From Xylanimicrobium pachnodae JCM 13526 = NBRC 107786 (GTDB lineage Bacteria > Actinomycetota > Actinomycetes > Actinomycetales > Cellulomonadaceae): a stretch of 64,000 nt of DNA. The stretch spans positions 1 through 64,000 of the forward strand of contig BCWJ01000017.1 of assembly GCA_001592145.1 (NCBI GenBank), written 5' to 3'. Positions 12,267 to 19,974 of the stretch are shown one piece after another. The number at the start of each line of letters is the position of its first letter. Positions within the stretch are counted from its first letter, which is position 1. A program made the translations under genes and the position numbers. The notes beneath the pieces are model-generated. The model was not told the DNA's origin, searched no databases, and was given only the letters and a program-made list of their open reading frames with translations.

Positions 12267-12316
12267 CAGGGCACCTCCACCGACGCACGGGCCCGCGGGA
12301 TCACCCCGCAGGATTA

Positions 12317-12330
12317 TTGCAGCCCTGCAA
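12317..12330. promoter_or_regulatory. Putative TetR operator
   Basis: A perfect inverted repeat TTGCAG-CC-CTGCAA lies 51 bases upstream of the TetR start at 12266, in the 66-base gap before the HxlR stop. A further GTTGCA half site is present on the minus strand just upstream (near 12340). The position just ahead of the regulator suggests autoregulation of the tetR-exporter transcript. Inference from position and symmetry. Confidence 0.6.
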
Positions 12331-12332
12331 CA

Positions 12333-12758
12333 CTACACCCGTGCAACATCGTGGTCGGCACGGTGCGCGAGCACCTCGCCCATGTGATCCTGCGCCCACG
12401 ACTTGAGCGCCTGCATCGTGTCCTGCAGCGAGAGCCCCAGATCGGTCAGCTCGTAGGTCACGGTCACCGGGACACTCGCGACGACGGTCCGCCGCACCAG
12501 GCCGTCCCGCTCCAGCGAGCGCAGCGTCTGGGTGAGCATCTTCTGGCTGACTCCCACGATCTGCCGGGACAGCTCCGAGAAGCGCAGCGGCCGTGTGGCG
12601 GGCTCGTCGGCGCACGCGTCACCCAGGGCCGCCAGGATCAACGTCACCCACTTGTTGGACAGCCGGTCGAGAAGCTGTCGGCTCGGGCAGACGGCCAGAT
12701 AGGCGTCGTACTCCACCTTTGCGTGGGCGCGCCGCTGCGCCGCCGTCGTCGTCGTCAT
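12333..12758 (-). CDS. HxlR-family transcriptional regulator
   Basis: 141 residues from the ATG at 12758, which has a strong AGGAGGAG directly upstream; earlier in-frame starts lack this. The winged helix has the HxlR features: N-terminal Cys (AVCPSRQLLDRLSNKWVTLIL), the conserved KW, then LRFSELSRQIVGVSQKMLTQTLRSLERDGLVRR and a YELTDLG wing. The Cys can make some family members redox or electrophile sensors. It is divergent from an aldo/keto reductase, sharing a 130-base control region, which fits detoxification of reactive carbonyls. Confidence 0.9.
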   Translation of the reverse strand: MTTTTAAQRRAHAKVEYDAYLAVCPSRQLLDRLSNKWVTLILAALGDACADEPATRPLRFSELSRQIVGVSQKMLTQTLRSLERDGLVRRTVVASVPVTVTYELTDLGLSLQDTMQALKSWAQDHMGEVLAHRADHDVARV

Positions 12759-12781
12759 CGCTCCTCCTGGTCGCACCGCAG

Positions 12782-12794
12782 GTGCGTTACGCAC
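12782..12794. promoter_or_regulatory. Putative HxlR operator
   Basis: A perfect inverted repeat GTGCG-TTA-CGCAC lies 24 bases upstream of the HxlR start in the intergenic region shared with the divergent reductase. A second looser repeat (GCAC and GTGC arms around TTCAAG, 12791-12804) overlaps it. Both promoters would be within reach of one bound dimer. Inference from symmetry and position. Confidence 0.55.
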
Positions 12795-12888
12795 TTCAAG
12801 GTGCCTACTTCCGTTCGGTAACCCTGCCACGAATCATGGCAGCCGGGCGGCCGGACGGCCGCCTCGACCCGAACCGGAAGGACGCACC

Positions 12889-13785
12889 ATGACCACCACT
12901 GTGACCACCACCGCGACGACCACCGCGACCACCCTCCCCGGCGGCACCTGGACCCTGGGCGACCGGCCCGTGACCCGCATGGGGTACGGCGCGATGCAGC
13001 TCGCCGGCCCCGGAGTCATGGGCCCGCCCGCCGACCGCGACGGCGCCCTGGCCGTGCTGCGCGAGGCCGTCGGCCTGGGCCTCACCCACCTCGACACCGC
13101 CCACGCGTACGGGCCACAGGTCACCAACGAGCTCATCCGCGACGCCCTGCACCCCTATGCCGGCTCGCTGACCATCGCCACCAAGGTGGGTGCCACCCGG
13201 GACGCCCAGGGAGGCTGGCCGGCCGCCCGGCAGCCCGCGGACCTGCGCCGCCAGGTGCACCAGAACCTCGAGTCGCTCGGGGTCGAGGTGCTCGACGTCG
13301 TCCACCTGCGGCTCGGCACCGCCGCCGGCACCGCACCGGAGCCGATCTCCGAGGCCTTCGGGGCGCTCGCCGACCTCCAGCGCGAGGGCCTCGTCCGGCA
13401 CCTGGGGGTCAGCAACGCCACCGCCGAGCAGGTGCGCGAGGCGCGAGCGATCGCCCCGATCGTGGCGGTGCAGAACCTGTACAACCTGGCCGTGCGGCAC
13501 GACGACGCGCTGATCGACGAGCTCGCCAGCGACGGCATCGCCTACGTGCCGTTCTTCCCGCTCGGCGGGTTCACCCCGCTGCAGTCGGCCGCCCTGTCCG
13601 CCGTCGCGCGCCGTCATGAGGCGACGCCGATCGCCGTGGCGCTGGCCTGGCTGCTGCACCGCTCCCCCAACATCCTGCTCATCGCGGGCACCAGCTCCGT
13701 GGACCACCTGCGGCAGAACGTCGCCGGGGCCGGTCTCCCCCTCACCGAGGCGGACCTCGCCGAGCTCGACCGGATCGGCGGCTGA
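12889..13785 (+). CDS. Aldo/keto reductase
   Basis: 298 residues, a TIM-barrel AKR. Family landmarks: GYGAMQL near the N-terminus, Asp-Thr-Ala-x-x-Tyr (LDTAHAYG) with the catalytic Tyr, Lys in IATKVG, the LGVSNATAEQV segment, PIVAVQNLYN and the cofactor-binding end LLIAGTSSVDHLRQNV. The usual catalytic His position reads VVHLRLG. It should reduce aldehydes or ketones with NADPH in the cytoplasm. The N-terminus is a Thr-rich stretch. Divergent HxlR control suggests induction by reactive carbonyl or quinone stress. Confidence 0.92.
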   Translation: MTTTVTTTATTTATTLPGGTWTLGDRPVTRMGYGAMQLAGPGVMGPPADRDGALAVLREAVGLGLTHLDTAHAYGPQVTNELIRDALHPYAGSLTIATKVGATRDAQGGWPAARQPADLRRQVHQNLESLGVEVLDVVHLRLGTAAGTAPEPISEAFGALADLQREGLVRHLGVSNATAEQVREARAIAPIVAVQNLYNLAVRHDDALIDELASDGIAYVPFFPLGGFTPLQSAALSAVARRHEATPIAVALAWLLHRSPNILLIAGTSSVDHLRQNVAGAGLPLTEADLAELDRIGG

Positions 13786-13802
13786 CGCGGGCGGTCGTCC
13801 AC

Positions 13803-14729
13803 TCAGGCCGGGACGGGCACGCCGGTGAGCGACTCGAGCTGCTCCCACACGCGCGCTGCCCGGTCACCGTCGGGATGCGCGGTGTGGGCGTTGTGCTCGA
13901 CGCGCACCGGCTCGCCCCGGCGTCCGTTCGCGGGGCCGAGGTACTCACCGCCGACGACGCCCGGGTCGGTCAGGGCGCGCACTGCCGGCCAGGCGGCGGC
14001 GTCCTTGCCCTGGGCCCACGGGCTGAACGGGTTGCGGCGGCGCTGGGTGCGCGGGTCGTACACGCCGCGGCGCGCCGGGGTCTTCGCGTCCACGCCGACG
14101 CCCGGGTGCGTCAGGACGGATGCCACCGGCGTGTCGGCGGCGCGCAGGCGGCGGTCGAGCTCGTAGGCGTACAGCTCGGTGACGGTCTTGGCCTGCGTGT
14201 AGCTGCGGAAGAACCCGCGCTGCGGGGCGATGACGTCGTCGACGTCGAGCCGCAGCCTGCGGACGAACCCTGTGGACGCGTGCACGATGCGCGCGGGGAT
14301 GCCGCGCGCGGCGCCCGTCGCGGCGAGCGCGGGCAGCAGCAGCCCCAGCAGGGCGAAGTTCGCCACGACGTGCGTGCCGAGCAGGATCGGCAGTCCGTCC
14401 GACGTCGTCCCGCTCGTGGATCGCATCGCGGCGCCGTTGAGGAACAGGTCGTCGATCGGACCGAGCGCGGCGAGCTCGGTGGCCGCGCGGCGCACCGAGG
14501 CAAGCGCGGCGAGGTCGAGCACGACCGTGGACACCGCCGCACCCGGCACCTGGTCGCGGATCGAGGCGCGAGCCGCCGCGAGCCGCTCGGGCGAGCGGGC
14601 CGCGAGGATCACGTGGGCTCCAGCGGAGGCGAGCTGCTCGGCGGCGAAGTAGCCGATGCCGGCCGTCGACCCGGTGACGACGTGCGTGCGCCCGGTCTGG
14701 TCGGGCAGGTGAGCGGGGGTCCAGGACAT
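13803..14729 (-). CDS. Short-chain dehydrogenase/reductase
   Basis: 308 residues. The NAD(P)-binding motif TGSTAGIG follows strand 1, ARS at the end of strand 2 suggests NADP(H), DLAALASV follows strand 4, and the catalytic Tyr-Lys pair is in YTQAK, with Ser in IVHASTGF. The usual NNAG motif reads LNGAA. Extended C-terminus as in retinol dehydrogenase or protochlorophyllide-reductase-like SDRs. Substrate unknown. It is divergent from a TetR regulator, with two matching operators between them, and converges on the aldo/keto reductase 17 bases away. Confidence 0.88.
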   Translation of the reverse strand: MSWTPAHLPDQTGRTHVVTGSTAGIGYFAAEQLASAGAHVILAARSPERLAAARASIRDQVPGAAVSTVVLDLAALASVRRAATELAALGPIDDLFLNGAAMRSTSGTTSDGLPILLGTHVVANFALLGLLLPALAATGAARGIPARIVHASTGFVRRLRLDVDDVIAPQRGFFRSYTQAKTVTELYAYELDRRLRAADTPVASVLTHPGVGVDAKTPARRGVYDPRTQRRRNPFSPWAQGKDAAAWPAVRALTDPGVVGGEYLGPANGRRGEPVRVEHNAHTAHPDGDRAARVWEQLESLTGVPVPA

Positions 14730-14755
14730 GGTGGCTCCAGAAGGTCTCGTCTAAG

Positions 14756-14806
14756 CGGATTGCTCATCCGTTTGCACCGTACCACCTGAACCGGATTCCG
14801 TATCCG
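14756..14806. promoter_or_regulatory. Twin TetR operators between the SDR and tetR genes
   Basis: Two copies of CGGAT-N5-ATCCG occur at 14756-14770 and 14792-14806, centres 36 bases apart, inside the 90-base divergent region. Both copies keep the flanks AA before and TT after the arms, extending the symmetry. One lies near the SDR start and the other 14 bases before the tetR start, so the regulator probably represses both genes. Confidence 0.75.
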
Positions 14807-14819
14807 TTACGCTGGGTCC

Positions 14820-15452
14820 ATGAGTCCTCGGTCCGACGCCGTCCGCAGCCGCGAGCGCATCCTCGGGGCCGCCCGCCAGTGCGCGCGCGACGACCTGCGC
14901 CTCAACGACGTCGCCCGGCGCGCCGGGGTCGGCGTCGGGACGGTGTACCGCCACTTCCCCACCGTGCACGCGCTCGTCGAGGCCCTCACCACCGACGACC
15001 TGGCCCGCTACCGCGACCTCGCCCACCGGGCCGCGGCCGAACCGGACCCCGCCGTCGCCCTGGAGACGCTCGTGCGCGAGGGGCTGGCCCTGCAGCTCGC
15101 CGACGGTGGGCTGCAGGCCGTGCTCCTCGCCCCCGAGGACGCGTCCCCCGAGGTGGCGCAGCTCAAGGCGGAACTCGGCGAGGTCACCCAGCAGGTGGTG
15201 GCCGCCGCGCGCGACGCCGGCGTCGTGCGGGCCGACCTCACCGCGGAACTGCTGCGGAACCTCGGCTGCGGCGTCGAGCACGCCGTGCGGGTGAGCGGGG
15301 GCCACCACCCGGACTTCTACGTCGACGTCATGCTCGCCGGGCTGCGGGCAGGGGCCCGCAGCCAGGATGCCGTGGTCCCCGCGAAGGGCACGACGACGGG
15401 ATCGGGTCCCGGCCTCCCCGGCGACCCTTCCCTCACCCCTGCGTCGGCTTGA
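14820..15452 (+). CDS. TetR-family transcriptional regulator
   Basis: 210 residues. The HTH is LRLNDVARRAGVGVGTVYRHFPTVHALV (about residues 27-54); the GVGVGTVYRHF core is typical of the actinobacterial TetR group with a C-terminal SbtR-like ligand domain. Divergent from the SDR gene; the two CGGAT-N5-ATCCG palindromes between them are its likely binding sites. The last 20 bases overlap the end of the convergent arsM gene, and the tail after about residue 185 is low in complexity. Confidence 0.88.
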   Translation: MSPRSDAVRSRERILGAARQCARDDLRLNDVARRAGVGVGTVYRHFPTVHALVEALTTDDLARYRDLAHRAAAEPDPAVALETLVREGLALQLADGGLQAVLLAPEDASPEVAQLKAELGEVTQQVVAAARDAGVVRADLTAELLRNLGCGVEHAVRVSGGHHPDFYVDVMLAGLRAGARSQDAVVPAKGTTTGSGPGLPGDPSLTPASA

Positions 15453-16215
15453 CCGCCTTGACGATCGCCCCGTGCATCTCGGGTGCGGCCTCGTGCGTGA
15501 AGGTCACCGACGCGTCGACGAACCCGGCCGCGGCGAGCCCGTCCAGGTACTCCTGCTTCGACAGCGCACCCGCGATGCAGCCCACGTACGAGCCGCGCTC
15601 CGCGCGCTGCACCGCGGTCAGGTGATCCTCGGCGACGACGTCGGACACGCCGACCCGCCCACCCGGGGCCAGGACGCGGAACATCTCGGCGAGCACCGCG
15701 GTCTTGTCCGTGGACAGGTTGATCACGCAGTTGGAGATGACGACGTCGACGCTGCCGTCGTCGAACGGGAGGTCCTCGATGGTGCCCTTGCGGAACTCCA
15801 CGTTGGTCGCGCCGGCCTCGGCCGCATTGGCGCGAGCGAGGTCCAGCATCTCGTCGGTCATGTCGACGCCGTACGCGAACCCGGTGAGCCCGACCCGCTG
15901 GGCCGAGAGCAGCACATCGATACCGCCGCCCGAGCCAAGGTCGAGGACGCGGTCGCCCGCGCGCAGATCGGCGACGGCCGTGGGGTTGCCGCAGCCCAGC
16001 GACGCGAGCACCGCGGTGTCCGGCAGGCCCTCCACCTGGACGGCGTCGTACAGCCGCCTGCCGAACGTGATCGGCAGCGGGGCCTCGTCCGCGCCGCAGC
16101 AGCCTCCGCCGCCACAACAGTCACTGGCCTCCGCGTACTGACCCGCACTCGCGGTGCGGGCCGCCTCCGCGTACCGGTCACGCACCTGCCCACGCACCGT
16201 CTCGTCCACCGCCAT
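15433..16215 (-). CDS. arsM: Arsenite S-adenosylmethionine methyltransferase
   Basis: 260 residues from the ATG at 16215, preceded by GGGAGGT at six bases. The SAM-binding motif is VLDLGSGGGIDVLL, followed by GVDMTDEMLDLARAN and an ISNCVINLS segment whose Cys matches the conserved arsenite-binding Cys of ArsM enzymes; the third conserved Cys is in YVGCIAGAL. An N-terminal DCCGGGGCCG stretch adds four Cys. The enzyme would methylate As(III) to volatile or less retained species in the cytoplasm. It is divergent from an ArsR repressor across a 99-base region containing a perfect palindrome; no arsenite pump or arsenate reductase is nearby. Confidence 0.92.
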   Translation of the reverse strand: MAVDETVRGQVRDRYAEAARTASAGQYAEASDCCGGGGCCGADEAPLPITFGRRLYDAVQVEGLPDTAVLASLGCGNPTAVADLRAGDRVLDLGSGGGIDVLLSAQRVGLTGFAYGVDMTDEMLDLARANAAEAGATNVEFRKGTIEDLPFDDGSVDVVISNCVINLSTDKTAVLAEMFRVLAPGGRVGVSDVVAEDHLTAVQRAERGSYVGCIAGALSKQEYLDGLAAAGFVDASVTFTHEAAPEMHGAIVKAVKPTQG

Positions 16216-16240
16216 ATCCGACCTCCCGCTCGCCCGGTTC

Positions 16241-16260
16241 GTATCGATGTCTATCGATAC
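16241..16260. promoter_or_regulatory. ArsR operator
   Basis: A perfect inverted repeat GTATCGAT-gtct-ATCGATAC lies between the divergent arsM (start 16215) and arsR (start 16315) genes. A degenerate second copy on the arsR side (ATCAAT...GTCAATAC, about 16279-16296) suggests two dimers, one per promoter. ArsR/SmtB repressors bind such 12-2-12-like AT-rich palindromes and are released by As(III); here the assignment is by position and symmetry. Confidence 0.75.
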
Positions 16261-16314
16261 TGGAACTCTGGTGGTCGAATCAATGTTTGTCAATACGTGT
16301 GCGACCATGGGCCG

Positions 16315-16677
16315 ATGAGCACGCCGCTGCCCCTCCTCGGGCCTCCCACCGACGCCGCCTGCTGCACACCGGCCGCAACGGGTCTCGACCCCGAGCAGGC
16401 CGCCGCCGTCGCCCGCACCTTCAAGGCGCTCGGCGACCCGGCCCGCGTGCGGCTCCTGTCGATCATCGCCGCGGCCCCCGACGGCGACGTGTGCCTGTGC
16501 GACCTGACCGAGCCCGTCGGCCTGGCACAGCCGACCGTCTCCCACCACATGAAGCTCCTCGCGGAGGCCGGCCTCGTGACCCGCGAGCAACGCGGCAAAT
16601 GGGCGCACTTCGCCATCGCCCCCGGGGCCCGCGGAACCGTCGACGCAGCGCTCGACCGCACCCTCACGGGCCAGTGA
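16315..16677 (+). CDS. arsR: ArsR-family metalloregulator
   Basis: 120 residues. The wHTH matches ArsR/SmtB: FKALGDPARVRLLSIIAAAPDGDVCLCDLTEPVGLAQPTVSHHMKLL (split by the motif CLCDL, whose Cys pair sits in the ArsR alpha-3 metal site), and an N-terminal ACC pair that could supply the third thiol, as in the actinobacterial ArsR type. Divergent from arsM, so As(III) binding should de-repress methylation. Start ATG at 16315. Confidence 0.88.
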   Translation: MSTPLPLLGPPTDAACCTPAATGLDPEQAAAVARTFKALGDPARVRLLSIIAAAPDGDVCLCDLTEPVGLAQPTVSHHMKLLAEAGLVTREQRGKWAHFAIAPGARGTVDAALDRTLTGQ

Positions 16678-16858
16678 CAAGGGTCCGGGCGACGACGGCC
16701 CGGTGACGGCATCACCACCAGGTTGAGGGCATCCAGGTGCTGCGACGCCTGTGAGCACACACGAGGCTCTCAGATGCCGGGAGCAGTCCCCTACGTGAGG
16801 CGCTCAGATCACGGCTTGCGGGCTCTACAGGCTCACGACCGGCACCGACAACCTTGCG

Positions 16859-18220
16859 TCAGGCCTGCATGTCCACGAAGCGCGAGTAGTGCCCCTGGAA
16901 CGCGACGGTGATCGTGTCGGTGGGGCCATTACGGTGCTTGGCAACGATCAGGTCGGCTTCGCCTGCGCGCGGTGATTCTTTTTCATAGGCGTCTTCGCGA
17001 TGCAGAAGAATGACCATGTCAGCATCTTGTTCGATCGAGCCCGATTCACGCAAATCAGACATAGCGGGCTTCTTGTCCTGCCGCTGCTCCGGCCCGCGGT
17101 TGAGCTGCGAGAGCGCGATGACGGGGACCTCAAGCTCCTTGGCGAGCAGCTTGAGGGCACGCGAGAACTCGGAGACCTCCTGCTGCCGCGACTCGACGCG
17201 CTTGCCGGAGGTCATGAGCTGGAGGTAGTCGATGACGATGAGCTTGAGGTCGTGCCGCTGCTTGAGGCGCCTGGCCTTGGCGCGGATCTCCATGAGCGAC
17301 ATGTTGGGCGAGTCGTCGATGAACAGCGGCGCCTCGGACACCTTGCCCATGACCTTGGCCAGCTTCTGCCAGTCGTCGTCACCCAGCTTGCCGTTGCGGA
17401 GCTTCTGCAGGTGCACGCGCGCCTCCGCCGCCAGAAGGCGCATGGTGATCTCGTTGCGCCCCATTTCAAGGGAGAACACCACGGAAGTCTGGCCATTTTT
17501 AATGGACGCCGCACGCGCTATATCAATGGCGAGCGTGGACTTGCCTATTGCCGGCCTGGCGGCAATAATAATCATTTGCCCCGGGTGCAGACCATTCGTC
17601 AGCCGGTCCAGGTCCGCGAACCCGGTGGGCACACCCGTGAGCCCCTCCTTGCGGTTCCCGGCGGCCTCGATCTCGTCCATGGTGCCGCCGATGATCTCGG
17701 CCAGCGGCAGGTAGTCCTCGGTGGTGCGTCGTTCGGTGACGGCGTAGATCTCGGCCTGGGCGTTGTTGACGATGTCGTCGACGTCGCCTCCCTCGCGGGC
17801 GTAGCCGAGCTGGACGATGCGGGTGCCGGCCTCGACCAGGCGGCGCAGGACGGCCCGTTCGCGCACGATGCGGGCGTAGTAGCCCGCGTTGGCCGCGGTG
17901 GGGACGCCGGCCACGAGGTCGGCCAGGAAGGCGGCCCCCCCGATGCGCTCGAGCTCGCCGCGGCGCCGCAGCTCGTCGGCGACGGTGATGGCGTCGGCCG
18001 GTTCGCCGCGGCCGTACAGGTCGATGATCGCGTCGTAGACGACCTCGTGCGCCGGGCGGTAGAAGTCGTTGCCCCGGATGGTCTCGACGACGTCGGCGAT
18101 GGCGTCCTTGGAGATGAGCATGCCGCCCAGCACGGACATCTCGGCGTTGACGTCCTGCGGCGGGGTGCGGTCGAACGCCGGTGCCGAGGAGTACGAGGAC
18201 TCCAGCTCTTCGATCGACAT
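16859..18220 (-). CDS. dnaB: Replicative DNA helicase DnaB
   Basis: 453 residues. N-terminal primase-interacting domain (PPQDVNAEMSVLGGML...), then the RecA-like ATPase with P-loop ARPAIGKST, Walker B LIVIDYLQLM and H4 region SDLRESGSIEQDADMVILLHRED. No intein is present. Two islands use codons unlike the rest of the gene: 17461-17580 (about 52% GC; ATA, ATT, AAA, AAT, CTT) around the P-loop and 16971-17060 (about 48% GC; TCT, GAT, TTG, CAA, TAT, GAA, AAA, TCA) around LRESG-SIEQDAD. These are the two sites where DnaB inteins insert in other organisms. Start ATG at 18220. The usual partner operon rpsF-ssb-rpsR-rplI lies 1.8 kb away on the same strand, with a MATE gene inserted between in the opposite direction. 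Confidence 0.97.
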   Translation of the reverse strand: MSIEELESSYSSAPAFDRTPPQDVNAEMSVLGGMLISKDAIADVVETIRGNDFYRPAHEVVYDAIIDLYGRGEPADAITVADELRRRGELERIGGAAFLADLVAGVPTAANAGYYARIVRERAVLRRLVEAGTRIVQLGYAREGGDVDDIVNNAQAEIYAVTERRTTEDYLPLAEIIGGTMDEIEAAGNRKEGLTGVPTGFADLDRLTNGLHPGQMIIIAARPAIGKSTLAIDIARAASIKNGQTSVVFSLEMGRNEITMRLLAAEARVHLQKLRNGKLGDDDWQKLAKVMGKVSEAPLFIDDSPNMSLMEIRAKARRLKQRHDLKLIVIDYLQLMTSGKRVESRQQEVSEFSRALKLLAKELEVPVIALSQLNRGPEQRQDKKPAMSDLRESGSIEQDADMVILLHREDAYEKESPRAGEADLIVAKHRNGPTDTITVAFQGHYSRFVDMQA

Positions 18221-18380
18221 CCGTCCCCGTTCCCTGAGCGTTTCCGAACCGGTGAGATTCCGTGCCGGCGTGACGCGCCGACCAAGCCCGGGATCCGTCC
18301 TACCGCAGACCACCGACACACCGTCTCGGTGGCACCCCGCACGAAGGTAGAGGCACGCACCGAGACCACGCAATGCGACC

Positions 18381-18456
18381 TGTGGACACAGGTGTGGACC
18401 AACCTGTGGACGACGCCGCGCTACTGTGCACAGTCGGTGGACAACCATGTGGATGG
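18381..18456 (+). promoter_or_regulatory. DnaA-box-like array upstream of dnaB
   Basis: The 318-base divergent region between dnaB and the MATE gene holds TGTGGACAC (18381), TGTGGACCA (18393) and TGTGGACGA (18405), exactly 12 bases apart, then GGTGGACAA (18436) and TGTGGATGG (18448), again 12 apart. All resemble the actinobacterial DnaA box TGTGGACAA. The second pair shares a 17-base identity (GTGGACAACCATGTGGA) with the pair upstream of dnaA. They could bind DnaA as a regulator of dnaB or as a DnaA reservoir. The rest of the region (18221-18380, 18457-18525) shows no gene. Confidence 0.6.
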
Positions 18457-18538
18457 GCAACCCATCTGCGCGCGCCAGGCATGGGAAACCATCGTTGACC
18501 TGGCAGGATGTCTCCCGTTGCCTGTGGAGGAAAATCTC

Positions 18539-19894
18539 GTGAGTGATGCGCGCCGCACACCGGACGCACTGCGACAGGATGCGAGACGGCTCGACCGCGA
18601 GATCCTGGCCCTCGCCGTCCCCGCGCTCGGCGCCCTGGTCGCGGAGCCGCTGTTCGTCCTGGTCGACTCCGCCGTCATCGGCCGCCTGGGCACCGCCCAG
18701 CTCGCCGGGCTCTCGCTCGCCTCGAACCTGCTGGTCACGGTGGTGGGCCTGTGCGTCTTCCTCGCGTACGCGACGACGGCGGTGGTGTCCCGGCTGCTCG
18801 GCGCGGGCCGGGAGAAGGAGGCGCTCCAGGCGGGGATCGACGGAATGTGGCTGGCCCTCGGCATCGGCGTCGTACTCGGCGCGGTGGCCTGGCTGGCGGC
18901 CCCGTGGGCGGTCGCGGCCCTGGGCGGCACGGGCGAGGTCGCCGAGCACGCCGTGACCTACCTGCGCTGGTCGGCCATGGGGCTGCCGGGCATGGAGGTG
19001 GTGCTCGCCTCCACCGGCGTGCTGCGCGGCCTCAAGGACACGCGCACCCCGCTCGTGGTGGCGTCGTCGGGCGCCGTGGTCAACGCGGTGCTCGTGGTGA
19101 CGCTCGTGTACGGGGCGGGCATGGGCATCGCGGGCTCCGGCCTGGGCACGGCGCTCACCCAGCTCGCGATGGGTGCCGTCCTGGCCGTCATCGTCGTGCG
19201 TGGCGCCCGCCGTCGCGGCGCGTCGCTGCGCCCGCAGGCGGGCGGCATCTGGACCGCGGCCGCCCACGGCGCCCCGCTGCTGGTCCGCACCGCGTCGCTG
19301 CGCGTCGCGATCCTCCTCACGGTCGCCGTCGCGACCGGGCTGGGCGACGTCACGCTCGCCGGCTACCAGGTGGTGGGCAGCCTGTGGGGCCTGGCCGCGT
19401 TCGGCCTCGACGCGCTCGCCATCGCCGCCCAGGCGCTCGTGGGCCACGGGCTCGGCCAGGGCGACCTCGCGCGCGTCCGCGCGGTCCTGCGCCGCTGCCT
19501 GCGCTGGGGGGTCGCCGCCGGGGCCGTGCTCGGCGTGGTCCTCGCGGCGGGCGGCTGGTGGATCTCCGCGCTCTTCACCGCCGACGACGCCGTCCGCGCC
19601 GCCGTGACCGCAGGACTCGTGGTCGTGGCGGTGTTCCTCCCGATGGCGGGCTGGGTGTTCGTGCTCGACGGCGTCCTCATCGGGGCGGGAGACGGACGCT
19701 ACCTGGCCGCCGTCGGCGTCCTGACGCTCGTGGTCTACGCCCCGTTCGCCCTCGCCGTGGGCGCGTGGGCGCCTCCGGGGGCCGCCGGGCTGGCCTGGCT
19801 GTGGGCCGCGTTCGCCGGGGTGTTCATGGCCGCCCGCGCACTGACCACGGGGCTCCGGGCCCGCGGCAGCCGCTGGATGGTCACCGGCGCGTGA
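18539..19894 (+). CDS. MATE family efflux transporter (DinF type)
   Basis: 451 residues from the GTG at 18539, which has GGAGG eight bases upstream. Twelve hydrophobic segments; MATE features include ALAVPALGALVAEPLFVLVDSAVIGRLG at the N-terminus and its pseudo-repeat in the second half (ALAIAAQALVGHGLGQGD). The residues PALG...EPL...VDSAVIG match the DinF/NorM-like DAMP branch. It would export cationic drugs or lipids by proton or sodium antiport. It sits between dnaB and rplI on the opposite strand, interrupting the common rpsF-ssb-rpsR-rplI-dnaB order, and ends at a hairpin shared with rplI. Confidence 0.9.
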   Translation: MSDARRTPDALRQDARRLDREILALAVPALGALVAEPLFVLVDSAVIGRLGTAQLAGLSLASNLLVTVVGLCVFLAYATTAVVSRLLGAGREKEALQAGIDGMWLALGIGVVLGAVAWLAAPWAVAALGGTGEVAEHAVTYLRWSAMGLPGMEVVLASTGVLRGLKDTRTPLVVASSGAVVNAVLVVTLVYGAGMGIAGSGLGTALTQLAMGAVLAVIVVRGARRRGASLRPQAGGIWTAAAHGAPLLVRTASLRVAILLTVAVATGLGDVTLAGYQVVGSLWGLAAFGLDALAIAAQALVGHGLGQGDLARVRAVLRRCLRWGVAAGAVLGVVLAAGGWWISALFTADDAVRAAVTAGLVVVAVFLPMAGWVFVLDGVLIGAGDGRYLAAVGVLTLVVYAPFALAVGAWAPPGAAGLAWLWAAFAGVFMAARALTTGLRARGSRWMVTGA

Positions 19895-19927
19895 GCGCGC
19901 CGCACATCACCGGGGCCTGAGCGCGCG

Positions 19928-19963
19928 AAGGCCCCGGCTCCCCGTAAGGGGAACCGGGGCCTT
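19928..19963. terminator. Bidirectional terminator between the MATE gene and rplI
   Basis: AAGGCCCCGG (19928-19937) and CCGGGGCCTT (19954-19963) form a perfect 10-bp stem; the loop itself contains a small CCCC/GGGG hairpin. It lies between the convergent ends of the MATE gene (19894) and rplI (19975) and can serve both. The stem ends in AA/TT pairs but no long T-run follows. Confidence 0.75.
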
Positions 19964-19974
19964 CACCTGTGAGA

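Noticed and set aside
15367..16677. A 436-residue frame containing ArsR
   Set aside because: Upstream part is antisense to arsM; ArsR starts at 16315.
16678..16858. A terminator or small RNA between arsR and dnaB
   Set aside because: Only weak imperfect stems were found; nothing I can support.
16859..18220. dnaB AT-rich islands as an assembly artefact
   Set aside because: The islands keep the reading frame and all conserved residues, so contamination or misassembly is unlikely.
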